Shown here: piece after piece, positions 44,389-52,938 of the stretch
Layout of the letters: each line of letters opens with the position of its first letter
Numbering within the stretch: the stretch's first letter is position 1
Assembly (NCBI RefSeq): GCF_017743865.1
Contig: NZ_JAGHRJ010000002.1
Span: 992,001 to 1,056,000, forward strand
Direction of reading: 5' to 3'
Source: Labrenzia sp. R4_2
GTDB lineage: Bacteria > Pseudomonadota > Alphaproteobacteria > Rhizobiales > Stappiaceae
DNA: 64,000 nt
Notes under the pieces: model-generated
The model's input: the letters and a program-made list of their open reading frames with translations, nothing else
Told to the model about the DNA's origin: nothing
Databases searched by the model: none
Position numbers and translations under genes: made by a program

Positions 44389-45528
44389 TTAAGCCGCTTG
44401 GCTTGCAGCCACCGAATTCAGAGCGCTCTCCGGGTCGACATAGTCATATCCCAGCGCGGTCGCCACAGCTTCGCAGGTGACTTTGCCCTGGTGAACGTTC
44501 AAACCCGGAAGGAAGTTTGCATCATCCAGCAACGCTTTCTTCGCACCCTTGTCGGCAAGTGCCAGAGCGAATGGCAGCGTGGCATTGTTCAGCGCATATG
44601 TCGAAGTCCGTGGGACTGCGCCTGGCATGTTGGCAACGCAGTAGTGCACAACCTCATCAACGATGTAGGTCGGCTCTGAATGCGTGGTCGCCTTGGATGT
44701 TTCAAAGCAGCCACCCTGGTCGATCGCAACATCGACGACGACAGAGCCTGGCTTCATCTTGCTGATCATCTCGGCAGTTACCAGCTTCGGCGCAGCAGCA
44801 CCTGCAACCAGAACGGCGCCAACGACGATATCAGCGGCAAGAACCTGCTTCTCGAGGGCTGCTTTGGTTGAGTAGACGGTTTTGAGCGCGGAACCGAAGG
44901 TCTGCGACAGGTTAGACAAAACCTGCGTATTGCGGTCCAGAACCGTTACATCCGCGCCGAGGCCCAGCGCCATGGTGATGGCATGCGAACCGACAACGCC
45001 GCCGCCAATTACAACGACCTTGGCAGGCTCAACACCCGGAACACCACCAACGAGGACACCGGAGCCGCCGTTGATCTTCTCAAGGCATTTCGCACCAGCG
45101 GTGACAGACAGCCGGCCGGCAACTTGAGACATCGGAACCAGAAGCGGCAGGCCGCCTTTGGAATCCACGACAGTTTCGTAGGCAATACAGGTTGCCCCGG
45201 ACTTCACCAGATCAGCCGTCTGAGCCGCATCGGGCGCGAGATGCAGATAGGTGAACAGGATATGGTGCGGGCGCAGCATGGCGCGCTCAACAGCCTGCGG
45301 CTCCTTCACCTTGATGATCATTTCGGCAGCGTCGAAGATTTCCTGAGCGGTTGCGAGGATTTTAGCGCCGCTGGCTTCATAGTCGGCATCGCTAGCGCCG
45401 ATCCCGGCACCAGCGTTCGTTTCTACAAAGACCTCATGACCATGAGCTGTCATTTCATGAACGCTGTCCGGTGTCAGACCGACCCGAAATTCGTTGTTTT
45501 TAATTTCCTTAGGTACGCCAATCCGCAT
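44389..45528 (-). CDS. ald: Alanine dehydrogenase
   Basis: A 379-residue NAD-dependent L-alanine dehydrogenase (alanine to pyruvate and ammonia). The start [20 protein letters not shown] is the family signature, with the pyruvate-binding Arg and catalytic Lys in the IIKVKEPQ and [11 protein letters not shown] regions. The Rossmann motif is [20 protein letters not shown] near residue 170. It is divergent from an Lrp/AsnC gene, the usual arrangement for regulation by alanine or branched-chain amino acids. The C-terminus is slightly longer than in many members. Confidence 0.95.
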   Translation of the reverse strand: MRIGVPKEIKNNEFRVGLTPDSVHEMTAHGHEVFVETNAGAGIGASDADYEASGAKILATAQEIFDAAEMIIKVKEPQAVERAMLRPHHILFTYLHLAPDAAQTADLVKSGATCIAYETVVDSKGGLPLLVPMSQVAGRLSVTAGAKCLEKINGGSGVLVGGVPGVEPAKVVVIGGGVVGSHAITMALGLGADVTVLDRNTQVLSNLSQTFGSALKTVYSTKAALEKQVLAADIVVGAVLVAGAAAPKLVTAEMISKMKPGSVVVDVAIDQGGCFETSKATTHSEPTYIVDEVVHYCVANMPGAVPRTSTYALNNATLPFALALADKGAKKALLDDANFLPGLNVHQGKVTCEAVATALGYDYVDPESALNSVAASQAA

Positions 45529-45627
45529 GGTTCCGTCTCCTCTGGTGCGGCTTGTTTATTGTCTTTGATAATACCACTGAGATAGACGCAGGTGCTTGCG
45601 TTCAAGGCCTCCTGAAATGGTGTTGGT

Positions 45628-45640
45628 GCAATTTTATTGC
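45628..45640. promoter_or_regulatory. Candidate Lrp-type operator between ald and lrp
   Basis: GCAAT-TTT-ATTGC is a perfect palindrome in the divergent promoter region. It has the form of Lrp/AsnC family sites in alphaproteobacteria. It lies 100 bp from ald and about 70 bp from the regulator start. Confidence 0.55.
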
Positions 45641-45712
45641 GTGTTTTTGATTTCGGCTCGAATTTTGTGGTATCAATAAATGAACCGATCGAATTATGTG
45701 CAGCGCAACATC

Positions 45713-46198
45713 ATGATCCTCGACAGACTTGACCGCAAGATACTGAACGTCCTGCAACGCGATGGACGGATCGCAAATGCGGACCTTGCCGAAAAAATCG
45801 GCTTGTCACCCTCTGCCTGCCTGCGTCGCATGCGGGCGCTGGAAGAAGCCGGTGTCATCGACAGCTATGTTGCTCTGCTCGACCAGCGAAAACTTGGCCG
45901 GCGGATGGACGTGTTCGTCGAAATCTCACTGACCGGCCAATCAAAGGAAACGCTGGAGAGTTTTGAACGGGCCGTTGCCCGCTCTGAAGAGATCATGGAG
46001 TGTTTCCTGATGGCCGGTGATGCTGATTACATCCTGCGCCTGACTGCAGCGGACCCGATTGATTTTGAGCGCATTCACAGGGATCACCTGTCGCAACTCC
46101 CGGGCGTGTTGCGGATGAAATCCTCCTTTGCCATCCGCCCAATCGTCAAACGCACCGCGCTCCCCTTATCCGAAACAGCGGATATGGCAGACCGATAG
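45713..46198 (+). CDS. Lrp/AsnC family transcriptional regulator of ald
   Basis: A 161-residue regulator. The helix-turn-helix covers ILDRLDRKILNVLQRDGRIA to LRRMRALEEAG (residues 2-45). The RAM effector domain runs from about residue 62 (GRRMDVFVEISLTGQSKETL) to 148. I prefer the ATG at 45713 because family members begin there; an ATG at 45680 gives 11 extra residues. Divergence from ald and the palindrome in the gap suggest it activates alanine catabolism. Confidence 0.92.
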   Translation: MILDRLDRKILNVLQRDGRIANADLAEKIGLSPSACLRRMRALEEAGVIDSYVALLDQRKLGRRMDVFVEISLTGQSKETLESFERAVARSEEIMECFLMAGDADYILRLTAADPIDFERIHRDHLSQLPGVLRMKSSFAIRPIVKRTALPLSETADMADR

Positions 46199-46283
46199 GC
46201 CGCGTATGTGAGGCTATCGACGTTCCGGTTCTTGCCCGCTATAGTCGCGACCCTTCTTAGAGGCTTTACAGGAACCCCGTCTG

Positions 46284-47171
46284 GTGTCCCACACGATTAC
46301 CCGTTTTCTTGATACGACTTACCAACTTGCTGAATGTCCAACCTGGGACGAGCGCACCAACAGGCTGCTTTGGGCCGATATCCAAGGGCGCAGCATTCAA
46401 TCGATGGATTGGGACACACGTGCCATCACCACATGGCAATTCGACAACGAAGTCGGGTCCTTCGGCCTGTGCGATGACGGTCGGCTGATCGTCAGTGTCT
46501 GGGACAAAGTGGTTCTGTTCGATCCTCATACTGGCACTCAAGAGGTTTTGGCCGAGGTCGAAGCCAACATACCTCAGACGCGGTTGAACGACGGGAAGGT
46601 TGGCCCGGACGGTGCTTTCTGGGTGGGTACATTGGACACAAGCTCCCCGCGGGAACCGATCGCCGGTCTCTACCGCGTCGACAGCAGTGGTGAGGTTGCG
46701 GAAATCCGGGACGAACTGCAGTGCTCGAATGGCCTCGCCTGGACGCCGGACGGCGACTACATGTACCACTCCGACACGTCACCTGGATGGATCGAGTGCT
46801 ACGCCTTTGATGCGGCGACTGGCTCTTTGGGCGCGAAAATGTTGTTCGCGCAGCAAACCAACGCCACAGGTCGGCCGGATGGCGCAACGGTCGATGCCAA
46901 CGGCAATTACTGGAGTGGCGGGGTTTCGTCCGGCGTGGTCAATTGTTTTGCACCAAACGGCGAATTGCTGGAGGCGATCAAGATGCCCGTGCAACGTCCG
47001 ACCATGCCCTGCTTTTGCGGGCCAGACCTTGATCAACTGATCGTCACCAGCATCAAGCAGCCGTCCGATCCGACCTCAGTCGAACCGGATACATTGTCCG
47101 GCGGGTTGTTCCTGATCGAAGGCCACGGTCAGACTGGCTTGAAGACGTATCGCTTCAAAACCGCTCAATAG
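46284..47171 (+). CDS. SMP-30/gluconolactonase/LRE family protein
   Basis: A 295-residue six-bladed beta-propeller. The metal site is visible as Glu in YQLAECPTWDERTNRLLWAD near residue 13, Asn in QTRLNDGKVGPDGAFWVGT near 98, and Asn and Asp in LQCSNGLAWTPDGDYMYHSD near 145. Members hydrolyse sugar lactones such as gluconolactone, which would suit a sugar-oxidising host, but substrate preference varies. The start is GTG at 46284 with AGGAA upstream. Confidence 0.9.
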   Translation: MSHTITRFLDTTYQLAECPTWDERTNRLLWADIQGRSIQSMDWDTRAITTWQFDNEVGSFGLCDDGRLIVSVWDKVVLFDPHTGTQEVLAEVEANIPQTRLNDGKVGPDGAFWVGTLDTSSPREPIAGLYRVDSSGEVAEIRDELQCSNGLAWTPDGDYMYHSDTSPGWIECYAFDAATGSLGAKMLFAQQTNATGRPDGATVDANGNYWSGGVSSGVVNCFAPNGELLEAIKMPVQRPTMPCFCGPDLDQLIVTSIKQPSDPTSVEPDTLSGGLFLIEGHGQTGLKTYRFKTAQ

Positions 47172-47212
47172 AATCGGAATTCAAGACCCGAGCTTGGCCA
47201 CCTGAGGCAGCA

Positions 47213-47548
47213 TCAGAAGTTGCTGTAGATCCGGGCGTTTCGAGTGCAGTCGCGAGCGCTCACGCGTTTCAATACCGTCCGTGCCGGCTGTATGAGCGTG
47301 TTCTGAACAACGGTCTGATAGACTGCGGGCCTGTGCACTTTGCAAAGAACCTGCCGTCCGTTGATGGTTTGGTATTCCCAACGTGTGTGGGCCCGATGGG
47401 TCATGATTGTGCGTTTGATGTTTTTATAGACCGCAGGCTGGTGAATTTTTTCGTAGCAGGCCTTTGTCATGCTGCTGCCAAATGCTGGCCCAGCCCCCAG
47501 AACGGCCGCTGCCAAGACCATCACTTTGACGCTGTTTGGATACCGCAT
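47213..47548 (-). CDS. Secreted PAVY-repeat protein, short paralogue
   Basis: A 111-residue protein with a signal peptide (MRYPNSVKVMVLAAAVLGAG, cleavage near AFG-SS). The mature protein has two PAVY units (HQPAVYKNI, HRPAVYQTV) flanking a basic segment, WEYQTINGRQVLCKVHR, that recurs in the larger paralogue 230 bp upstream on the same strand. I recognise no functional family. Signal peptide and repeats suggest a periplasmic or cell-surface role. Confidence 0.78.
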   Translation of the reverse strand: MRYPNSVKVMVLAAAVLGAGPAFGSSMTKACYEKIHQPAVYKNIKRTIMTHRAHTRWEYQTINGRQVLCKVHRPAVYQTVVQNTLIQPARTVLKRVSARDCTRNARIYSNF

Positions 47549-47781
47549 ACTGTTTCCCTGTCTTGAAGTGACTGAAAAGACGACTTCACCCTAGGAAAAA
47601 TCTTGTTTGAGAGAAAGCAATTCTCCGAATTCTACTTAAGGCTTTCCTGCGACGCCTCCGATGCATGGCAAATTGCAATGATCCATGCTTAACCCGCTCT
47701 TTCCAAATTGGCGGAGAAAGAGTTAAAGCGTCTTGGAGATACTGACTTCTGCCGCCGGCCGCCGGCTTAGCCCTATATTGC

Positions 47782-48366
47782 CTAGCGGCAGCCTTTTGCC
47801 CGGATCGGTTGCCATACCGTGCGAGCCGGTTGTACCAACACATTCCGGCTCACCGTCCGATAGACGGCTGGCTTTTGTACACGGTGTGAGGTTGCCGGTT
47901 GTATCAGCACCTTTTCCTTCACGTGGCTGTAAACGGCAGGATGTCGTACCGCGACTTTTGAAGCCGGTTTCACCAGTACGCGCTGCGATGCCGTCTGATA
48001 CACAGCTGGATAGTGCACCTTGCACAAGATCCGGCGACCTTTGATCGTCCGGTACTCCCAGCCACTTGACGCCGGCTTCACTTGCACCTTGTGATGCTGT
48101 GTCTGGTAGACGGCAGGACTGGTGCGATACGTGACGCGCTCCGGCTGAACAAGCACACGGCGGGTTTGATACGCATACTTTGCAGGTTGCTGAACCACAT
48201 AACTGCTGGCGGCTTGAACCAGAACACGCTCATTGACCGTCTTGTACACGGCGGGCACCACGGCCTGTTCATAGCAAGACGATGCATACCCGCCCGCTAT
48301 TGCGGCATTTAGAGCAAGTGGGCAAAACACGAGCGCGGTAACCGCGCTCCAGAAGGTGCGACGCAT
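47782..48366 (-). CDS. Secreted PAVY-repeat protein, long paralogue
   Basis: A 194-residue exported protein (signal MRRTFWSAVTALVFCPLALN, cleavage near AIA-GG). The mature part is made of about six units of 20-25 residues, each PAxY followed by a basic stretch and [VI]LVxPA: examples are VPAVYKTVNERVLVQAA, HPAVYSHVKEKVLIQPA and KPAVYRTVSRNVLVQPA. One unit carries WEYRTIKGRRILCKVHY as in the neighbour. The protein is strongly basic, so binding to cell-wall, LPS or other polyanions is possible. No function is known to me. Confidence 0.8.
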   Translation of the reverse strand: MRRTFWSAVTALVFCPLALNAAIAGGYASSCYEQAVVPAVYKTVNERVLVQAASSYVVQQPAKYAYQTRRVLVQPERVTYRTSPAVYQTQHHKVQVKPASSGWEYRTIKGRRILCKVHYPAVYQTASQRVLVKPASKVAVRHPAVYSHVKEKVLIQPATSHRVQKPAVYRTVSRNVLVQPARTVWQPIRAKGCR

Positions 48367-48465
48367 AACATTCCCCCAGTCTGGCGCAATGTAGCGCCTG
48401 CCCCATGACAGTAGGGAAGCTTCACCTAAGGGAAAAGCAAAAAATTAACAGCTATTAACTTTTCT

Positions 48466-49281
48466 TCAGCCTGTCTTTGAAAGGTCCTGTTGCGCCGGCC
48501 CTTTCTCATAATCGGTGTCTTCATTGATGATATGCCGTGCTTCTTCCGGCACCCATTCACCCCACCGTGGCTCCAGTTTGTGGTCGACCGAAACACGGTC
48601 GTCGAACACGAAGCACTCGCCCTTCCAAAGACTTTTGTCTTCCGGCACTTTCTCCAGATAGTTCAAAATGCCGCCTTCCAGGTGGTAGACGTCCTCAAAG
48701 CCGTTCTTGAGCATCCAGGCCGTTGCTTTCTCGCAGCGGATCCCACCGGTGCAGAACATGGCGACCTTTGGCTTGGTTTTCAGGTTTTCCTGATCGTGCA
48801 CCCAGTCCGGAAATTCCCGGAAAGACTGGGTTTCCGGATTGACCGCACCTTCGAACGTTCCGAATGCATACTCGTAATCGTTCCGCGTATCGATAACGAC
48901 CACACCCGGCTCTGAAATCAGCGCATTCCAGTCTTCAGGCTCGACGTACTCGCCTACGACTTCATTCGGGTCAATGTTGTCGACTGCAAGCCGGACGATT
49001 TCCTGCTTCAAACGCACTTTCATACGTTTGAAAACATGGCGGTGTGTCCAGGATTCTTTATGCGTGAGCTCTACGAGACGCGGATCGGACCGCAAGTATC
49101 CAAGGACAGCGCGTACACCGGCTTCAGGACCGCAAATGGTGCCGTTGATGCCTTCGGACGCGAGCAGAATGCTGCCGCGCACATCTTGAGAGACGCAGAA
49201 CGTTTTGAGCGGATCCCGCATCTCCTCGAAATCATCGAGCGGCGTAAAATAATAGAGGGCTGCGACAAGAAAGTCGTTCAT
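48466..49281 (-). CDS. trhO: tRNA uridine(34) hydroxylase TrhO (rhodanese family)
   Basis: A 271-residue YceA-type protein. An N-terminal ferredoxin-like part (VAALYYFTPLDDFEEMRDPL, GSILLASEGINGTICG) is followed by a rhodanese domain with the active-site cysteine in VAMFCTGGIRCEKATAWML near residue 178. It hydroxylates U34 of several tRNAs using oxygen. I chose the ATG at 49281, where the family begins; the longer in-frame start at 49404 adds an unrelated N-terminus. The C-terminus lacks strong extra motifs. Confidence 0.93.
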   Translation of the reverse strand: MNDFLVAALYYFTPLDDFEEMRDPLKTFCVSQDVRGSILLASEGINGTICGPEAGVRAVLGYLRSDPRLVELTHKESWTHRHVFKRMKVRLKQEIVRLAVDNIDPNEVVGEYVEPEDWNALISEPGVVVIDTRNDYEYAFGTFEGAVNPETQSFREFPDWVHDQENLKTKPKVAMFCTGGIRCEKATAWMLKNGFEDVYHLEGGILNYLEKVPEDKSLWKGECFVFDDRVSVDHKLEPRWGEWVPEEARHIINEDTDYEKGPAQQDLSKTG

Positions 49282-49419
49282 GGGGCTTTGTCTTTTTGTT
49301 TGAAAGGCGCCATCGGGCCAGGCCCGTTTGGCGCCCTCTATACAGCGACAGCCCCCTGCCTGAAAAGTCCGCAGTTTCTCGGACCCCTCAGAAACAACCG
49401 TCAAGGCGACCGCTGGCGG

Positions 49420-49788
49420 TTATTGAACCGCGGTTTTTAGGGCCTTCAAAAGGTCCAGGAGATCCTGATCCGGGTTTTCAGCGGACGCGGCAGCAGCGCT
49501 GCTGCTTTCGGTGACCTTGTCCATCTGCGCGATGCCGGCTTTCAATGCGCTTTGGGCCAGTTGGGTCTGCTGTTGCTGCGTTGCCACCGCATTTTCATAC
49601 AAGATGCTAAGCGAGTTCGCGTTGGAAACGTACAGGCTGGCCACTGCAACAGCGGGAGACAGTCCGAGAACGAGATCATTGAGACTTGCCGCCTCGCCGA
49701 TCTTGGCCAGGGTCTCCATGTCAGCTTCAAGGGTATTTATAGGCACATCAGCCGATTGCTCCAGCTGCGCTTGAGATTTGCTTGGCAT
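49420..49788 (-). CDS. RebB-like R-body protein (diverged)
   Basis: A 122-residue protein. Its core, LSPAVAVASLYVSNANSLSI then LYENAVATQQQQTQLAQSAL, resembles the hydrophobic-helix plus AVxxQQQ pattern of RebB subunits of R-bodies, but the usual VTDAVTQxNVKVV start is replaced by an acidic leader and INTLEADMETLAKIGEAASL. The C-terminus is Ala/Ser-rich followed by an amphipathic helix. GGAAG precedes the ATG at 49788. It is the last gene of the R-body locus. Likely a variant structural or accessory subunit. Confidence 0.72.
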   Translation of the reverse strand: MPSKSQAQLEQSADVPINTLEADMETLAKIGEAASLNDLVLGLSPAVAVASLYVSNANSLSILYENAVATQQQQTQLAQSALKAGIAQMDKVTESSSAAAASAENPDQDLLDLLKALKTAVQ

Positions 49789-49968
49789 GATATCTTCCTT
49801 CACTTGCCGGATCATCCGGTCTGGAGGGGCTTCACCTGCCCTGTACGCCTTATCCCGTTGGATCCACTCTTTTGGATGCGCCCAATATTCATCAGGGTTA
49901 CCGGGATGCGGTCGCAGGAAGTATCAACTTATAGTTGTTAATTCTTTATTGCTCCACGCATGCGTAAT

Positions 49969-49997
49969 GGCTCCGTTCCAGAAACTGGAACAGAGCC
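49969..49997. terminator. Strong hairpin after rebB (50023-50352)
   Basis: GGCTCcGTTCCAG pairs with CTGGAACaGAGCC around AAA, 26 bp beyond the stop of the upstream rebB on the minus strand. No T-run follows, so it may be a processing or attenuation hairpin between the two last reb genes. Confidence 0.5.
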
Positions 49998-50022
49998 AAT
50001 GGCTTATAAAGCGGATATTGGC

Positions 50023-50352
50023 TTACCGGCCGCCGCTGAACGCCTGAAGGACCGTCATGAGACCGGTGAGGTTGTCGGCAACGCCGGTCTGGCCAACCTT
50101 CTCGGTCGCACCCGCGCCAGCCATGGTATCCATGCTGTAGATCTGCATGACGCCCTGGTTCACCGCAGCTTGCGCCAGAATGTTTTGCTGCTGTTGTGCG
50201 GCCACCGCATTTTCGAACAAAATGCCGGTTGAGTGTGCCATCGACTGGTACAAAGTGCTGATGGCCATGGCCGGGGATTCACCAACCACCTTGACGTTGG
50301 ATTGGGTCACGGCGTCCGTGACCATTGGGTTCACTGTTACGGGATCTGCCAT
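50023..50352 (-). CDS. rebB: RebB family R-body structural protein
   Basis: A 109-residue protein with the canonical RebB pattern: VTDAVTQSNVKVVGESPAM, ISTLYQSMAHSTGILFENAV, AAQQQQNILAQAAVNQGVMQ and an IYSMD end to the core. RebB-type proteins polymerise into R-bodies, protein ribbons that coil inside the cell and can extend rapidly on a trigger such as low pH; in Caedibacter they rupture host phagosomes. AGGAG lies before the ATG. It is separated from the upstream reb operon by a terminator, so it may be expressed from its own promoter. Confidence 0.9.
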   Translation of the reverse strand: MADPVTVNPMVTDAVTQSNVKVVGESPAMAISTLYQSMAHSTGILFENAVAAQQQQNILAQAAVNQGVMQIYSMDTMAGAGATEKVGQTGVADNLTGLMTVLQAFSGGR

Positions 50353-50502
50353 ATTTGCTACTCCTTGAGCTGAGCCGGTTCACGTTCGGCTATCGGCACT
50401 TGGTTAGACGCCCGCAAATCTTGTGTGTGAAAGTAAACCTGACTTATCTGATTGATAAAAATGGAAAAACATCAATTCGGACCGAGAAAATCCCGTCAAA
50501 CG

Positions 50503-50531
50503 AAAAGCCCGCCGACGATGGCAGGCGGGCT
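50503..50531 (-). terminator. Terminator after the main reb operon
   Basis: AGCCCGCC and GGCGGGCT pair around a 10-base loop, and the minus strand then runs into TTTTCGTTT. It lies 25-50 bp after the stop of the 256-residue protein, between it and the rebB gene at 50023-50352. Confidence 0.75.
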
Positions 50532-50555
50532 CATAAAATCCTATTGCAATCCAGA

Positions 50556-51326
50556 TTATGATTTTTGTCTGTTTTGTTGCTGGCCCGCATTCGCTTGAGA
50601 CCGGAGCCCCGCGATCTGGCGCTCAACCTCTCTGGCAACCATTGAGTTGATATTCCCCATCAATGTGTTGAGCTGATAAGCAACCTTTGGATCAGCCAGT
50701 GCTGCTGCGCCTGGCCCGAAGTGCGGCACTCCCTGGAACAGCTCCCCCTTTTTTTGCTGACTGGCTTTCAAAAGCTCAGTGAGGGAGGCCTTGTCATTGA
50801 GAAGTTTTTCAAGGGCAGCCTGTTGCGCGGACATGGTATTGGAAAGTTGCTCTGCCTTGTCCCGCGCATCGGTCAGGACGCGTTCTACCGCTTGCATCCC
50901 TTCATCCAGCGCGGCATCCCCGGCTTCCTTTTTCTTCAAAATTTCGGCTGCGATCCCGACAACTGTCGGCAAAGATCGGTAGAGGGATTGGTAGTCGGAC
51001 TGCAAAGTCGAGGTCTTCAGGAAACTCTCAAGAATTTCCTTGAGGAGGTCTGAGCCTCCGCTGCTTCTTCGGCCAGAGCCAGTGCCAGTGCCTGTAGCTG
51101 ATCCGGGAGCGGCGTTTTGTTGACCTGTGCTACCTGCCTCACCAGAAGCTGCATTTGATGGCCCCTGTTGGGAACTGCTAAATTGTCCGTCAGCTCCGCT
51201 GGAAGGCGCTGTTTCTTGCGTTGATGTATCGGCTGCCGCAGTCCCCTGCGTGCCTTTGGCGCCTTGGGTGGAGGCCTTCGGATCATCCGCGCCTGCGGAC
51301 GCGGCTGGACTTGGTTTGCGGACCAT
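50556..51326 (-). CDS. R-body locus protein of unknown function, disordered N-terminus plus coiled helix
   Basis: A 256-residue protein in two parts. Residues 1-90 are low-complexity, rich in Ser, Gly, Ala, Thr and Gln, with no hydrophobic core. Residues 92-250 are helical, including SDLLKEILESFLKTSTLQSD and a likely coiled coil around AVERVLTDARDKAEQLSNTM to LNDKASLTELLKASQQKKGE. I recognise no family. The ATG, with AGGAG upstream, lies 44 bp inside the end of the preceding gene. Its place in the reb operon suggests a scaffold, anchor or assembly factor. Confidence 0.75.
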   Translation of the reverse strand: MVRKPSPAASAGADDPKASTQGAKGTQGTAAADTSTQETAPSSGADGQFSSSQQGPSNAASGEAGSTGQQNAAPGSATGTGTGSGRRSSGGSDLLKEILESFLKTSTLQSDYQSLYRSLPTVVGIAAEILKKKEAGDAALDEGMQAVERVLTDARDKAEQLSNTMSAQQAALEKLLNDKASLTELLKASQQKKGELFQGVPHFGPGAAALADPKVAYQLNTLMGNINSMVAREVERQIAGLRSQANAGQQQNRQKS

Positions 51327-51942
51327 TTTCCGGCTCCTTTATCTCATCGCTCGGCTCTGACGGTTTTTGTTCCCATTCGGGTAATGGGGGCTCACGGTCC
51401 TGCAGTCTGGAAATCATCTGCTCGCGGATGGACGCAACCCGCTGTGCCGTCAATGGTCTCGACTTTGGTTCCGTCCAATCGGCGCTATCGGCTCCCGCCT
51501 TCTTCACGTACCTGCATGCAAGGATATCCCTGTTCCAGTCGCGAATTTGACCTCGGCAATGCTCTTGAGGGCGCTGAGGACGGTCCGGCCGCGAACTGGA
51601 CACATCCGCGGGAAGACTGTGATCGGCGTCGCCCGGGAACCCTGGATCCACACAGCCGCACTGGATATTTTTTTGCGACCATGCATTTGCCGTCTCGCTT
51701 GCATGAATGCTGGCAACTGCCTCAGATGCAATCGGATCGTTGATACCTTCCAGGGCCCGCAGAGCTGCTTCCACGGATACGCGGGCCTCAACCAAGTAGG
51801 TAGATCGTTGTGCAAACTCGATATGAACTTCCGGTTCGGTAAAGCTGCCGCGAACCTGTTCCGCAACTTCGGCCCAGTTCACAAGGCACTCTAGAAGAAG
51901 GTCATCAATCTCGCGGTATGCGGTTATGAGATGTGCGGTCAT
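51283..51942 (-). CDS. R-body locus protein of unknown function, 219 residues
   Basis: The N-terminal 85 residues are helical (HLITAYREIDDLLLECLVNW, SVEAALRALEGINDPIASEA). The middle is rich in Pro, Arg and Cys and may be disordered. The C-terminus is charged and Pro-rich. Its start overlaps the stop of the upstream small gene (ATGA at 51939-51942), with GGGAG upstream, and its last 44 bp overlap the next gene. No recognised domain. The coupled translation argues that it is real, although the unusual middle leaves a small chance of a frameshift. Confidence 0.65.
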   Translation of the reverse strand: MTAHLITAYREIDDLLLECLVNWAEVAEQVRGSFTEPEVHIEFAQRSTYLVEARVSVEAALRALEGINDPIASEAVASIHASETANAWSQKNIQCGCVDPGFPGDADHSLPADVSSSRPDRPQRPQEHCRGQIRDWNRDILACRYVKKAGADSADWTEPKSRPLTAQRVASIREQMISRLQDREPPLPEWEQKPSEPSDEIKEPENGPQTKSSRVRRRG

Positions 51943-52229
51943 TTCTTTCTCCCGGTCATGCGGTCCAACAGGCGGTTAACCGTCTCCTTTTCTTCCGCGC
52001 TCAGGTCTTCAAACGCTTCTGAAATCGTTTTTTCCTTCCGAACCTTTGGAAGCTTCCCTCGCTCGCTATCGTCTCCCGGAACGCATTTGTCGCTACCTGT
52101 TTCATCCCGCCCCCGGGTTTCGTCATCATCACCCGCAAGAGATCGGGGCGGGTTCATGGGCCAGAGAGTAGTTTCCTTCGCGACGGCCGGAAATGACGCC
52201 CCCGGGCGCACTTGATGATATGCAAACAT
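51939..52229 (-). CDS. R-body locus small protein, charged
   Basis: A 96-residue hydrophilic protein. The first two thirds are rich in Asp, Glu, Arg and Gly. The C-terminal third is probably helical, VRKEKTISEAFEDLSAEEKE then TVNRLLDRMTGRKK. A good ribosome site, AGGAGG, lies upstream, and the stop is coupled to the next gene. Unknown function; likely a small partner or chaperone in the reb operon. Confidence 0.68.
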   Translation of the reverse strand: MFAYHQVRPGASFPAVAKETTLWPMNPPRSLAGDDDETRGRDETGSDKCVPGDDSERGKLPKVRKEKTISEAFEDLSAEEKETVNRLLDRMTGRKK

Positions 52230-52260
52230 TGGCTGCCTCCTGTTGGTTCAGCCCGCAATA

Positions 52261-52902
52261 TTATGACCCCGTTTTGAAATCAGAGATCACCGTTTTGGCC
52301 GAGGTTCCTGCTGTCGTACTTACGCTTCCATAAACACCAACTGCCTGCGTCACCATTTGCTGGATGTCGGTCAAAAGCGGGATTTCCTCGCCGGCAAGCG
52401 GCGGATTCTCGGCCGCTTTCTTGATCGCAACCGCCTGTGCCGCCACCGCAATCTGCATGATTGCATTCATGTAGTTTGCAGCGTCTTGAACCGCGAGGCC
52501 GGTTGTCTGGCCAACCATCAGCTCAGGCGGTGTCGACACCATAGTCGGTGCATACTCGGCGTTTTCATAGTTGGAAAACCCGGCAGCTTGAACGGCTTGC
52601 TGATTGAGCGCACTGGTGGTCGGCGCGGTGGGCGCAGTCTGAGCAGGTTGCGGAGTGTTCTGCCCCCCGGTGTCATCGCCTTTTCCGGGACCGGCTCCGC
52701 TTGGCGCGCCGTTATCAGGCTTATCGCCGTTGCCATTCTTAGAAGCTGTCATGGCCTGTGTGTCCTTTTGCGCCGCAGGTTTAAGGTGACCGTTTGCATC
52801 GCGTGATAATCCCGGAACGGCGGCATTGGCCTCTGTTGCCGGTTCCGCCGGTTTCGAAGCCGGCTTGCCTTTTCCCATCAATGACTTGAGCGCGCCAAAC
52901 AT
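52261..52902 (-). CDS. RebB-like protein with long disordered N-terminal extension
   Basis: A 213-residue protein. Residues 1-105 are low-complexity (Lys, Pro, Ala, Thr, Gln, Gly). The C-terminal part, MVGQTTGLAVQDAANYMNAI then MQIAVAAQAVAIKKAAENP, resembles the RebB helical core, though it is more distant than the two clear RebB proteins. GGGAG is at good spacing before the ATG at 52902; a GTG directly before it is also possible. A RebB-like core with a tail could cap, anchor or regulate the ribbon. Confidence 0.7.
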   Translation of the reverse strand: MFGALKSLMGKGKPASKPAEPATEANAAVPGLSRDANGHLKPAAQKDTQAMTASKNGNGDKPDNGAPSGAGPGKGDDTGGQNTPQPAQTAPTAPTTSALNQQAVQAAGFSNYENAEYAPTMVSTPPELMVGQTTGLAVQDAANYMNAIMQIAVAAQAVAIKKAAENPPLAGEEIPLLTDIQQMVTQAVGVYGSVSTTAGTSAKTVISDFKTGS

Positions 52903-52938
52903 CACTGGTTACTCCCTGATTGACGCCCCTTACGCCCG

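Noticed and set aside
51283..51942. A frameshift in the 219-residue R-body locus protein
   Set aside because: The middle composition is odd, but the other frames give worse translations and both ends have well-placed coupled starts and stops.
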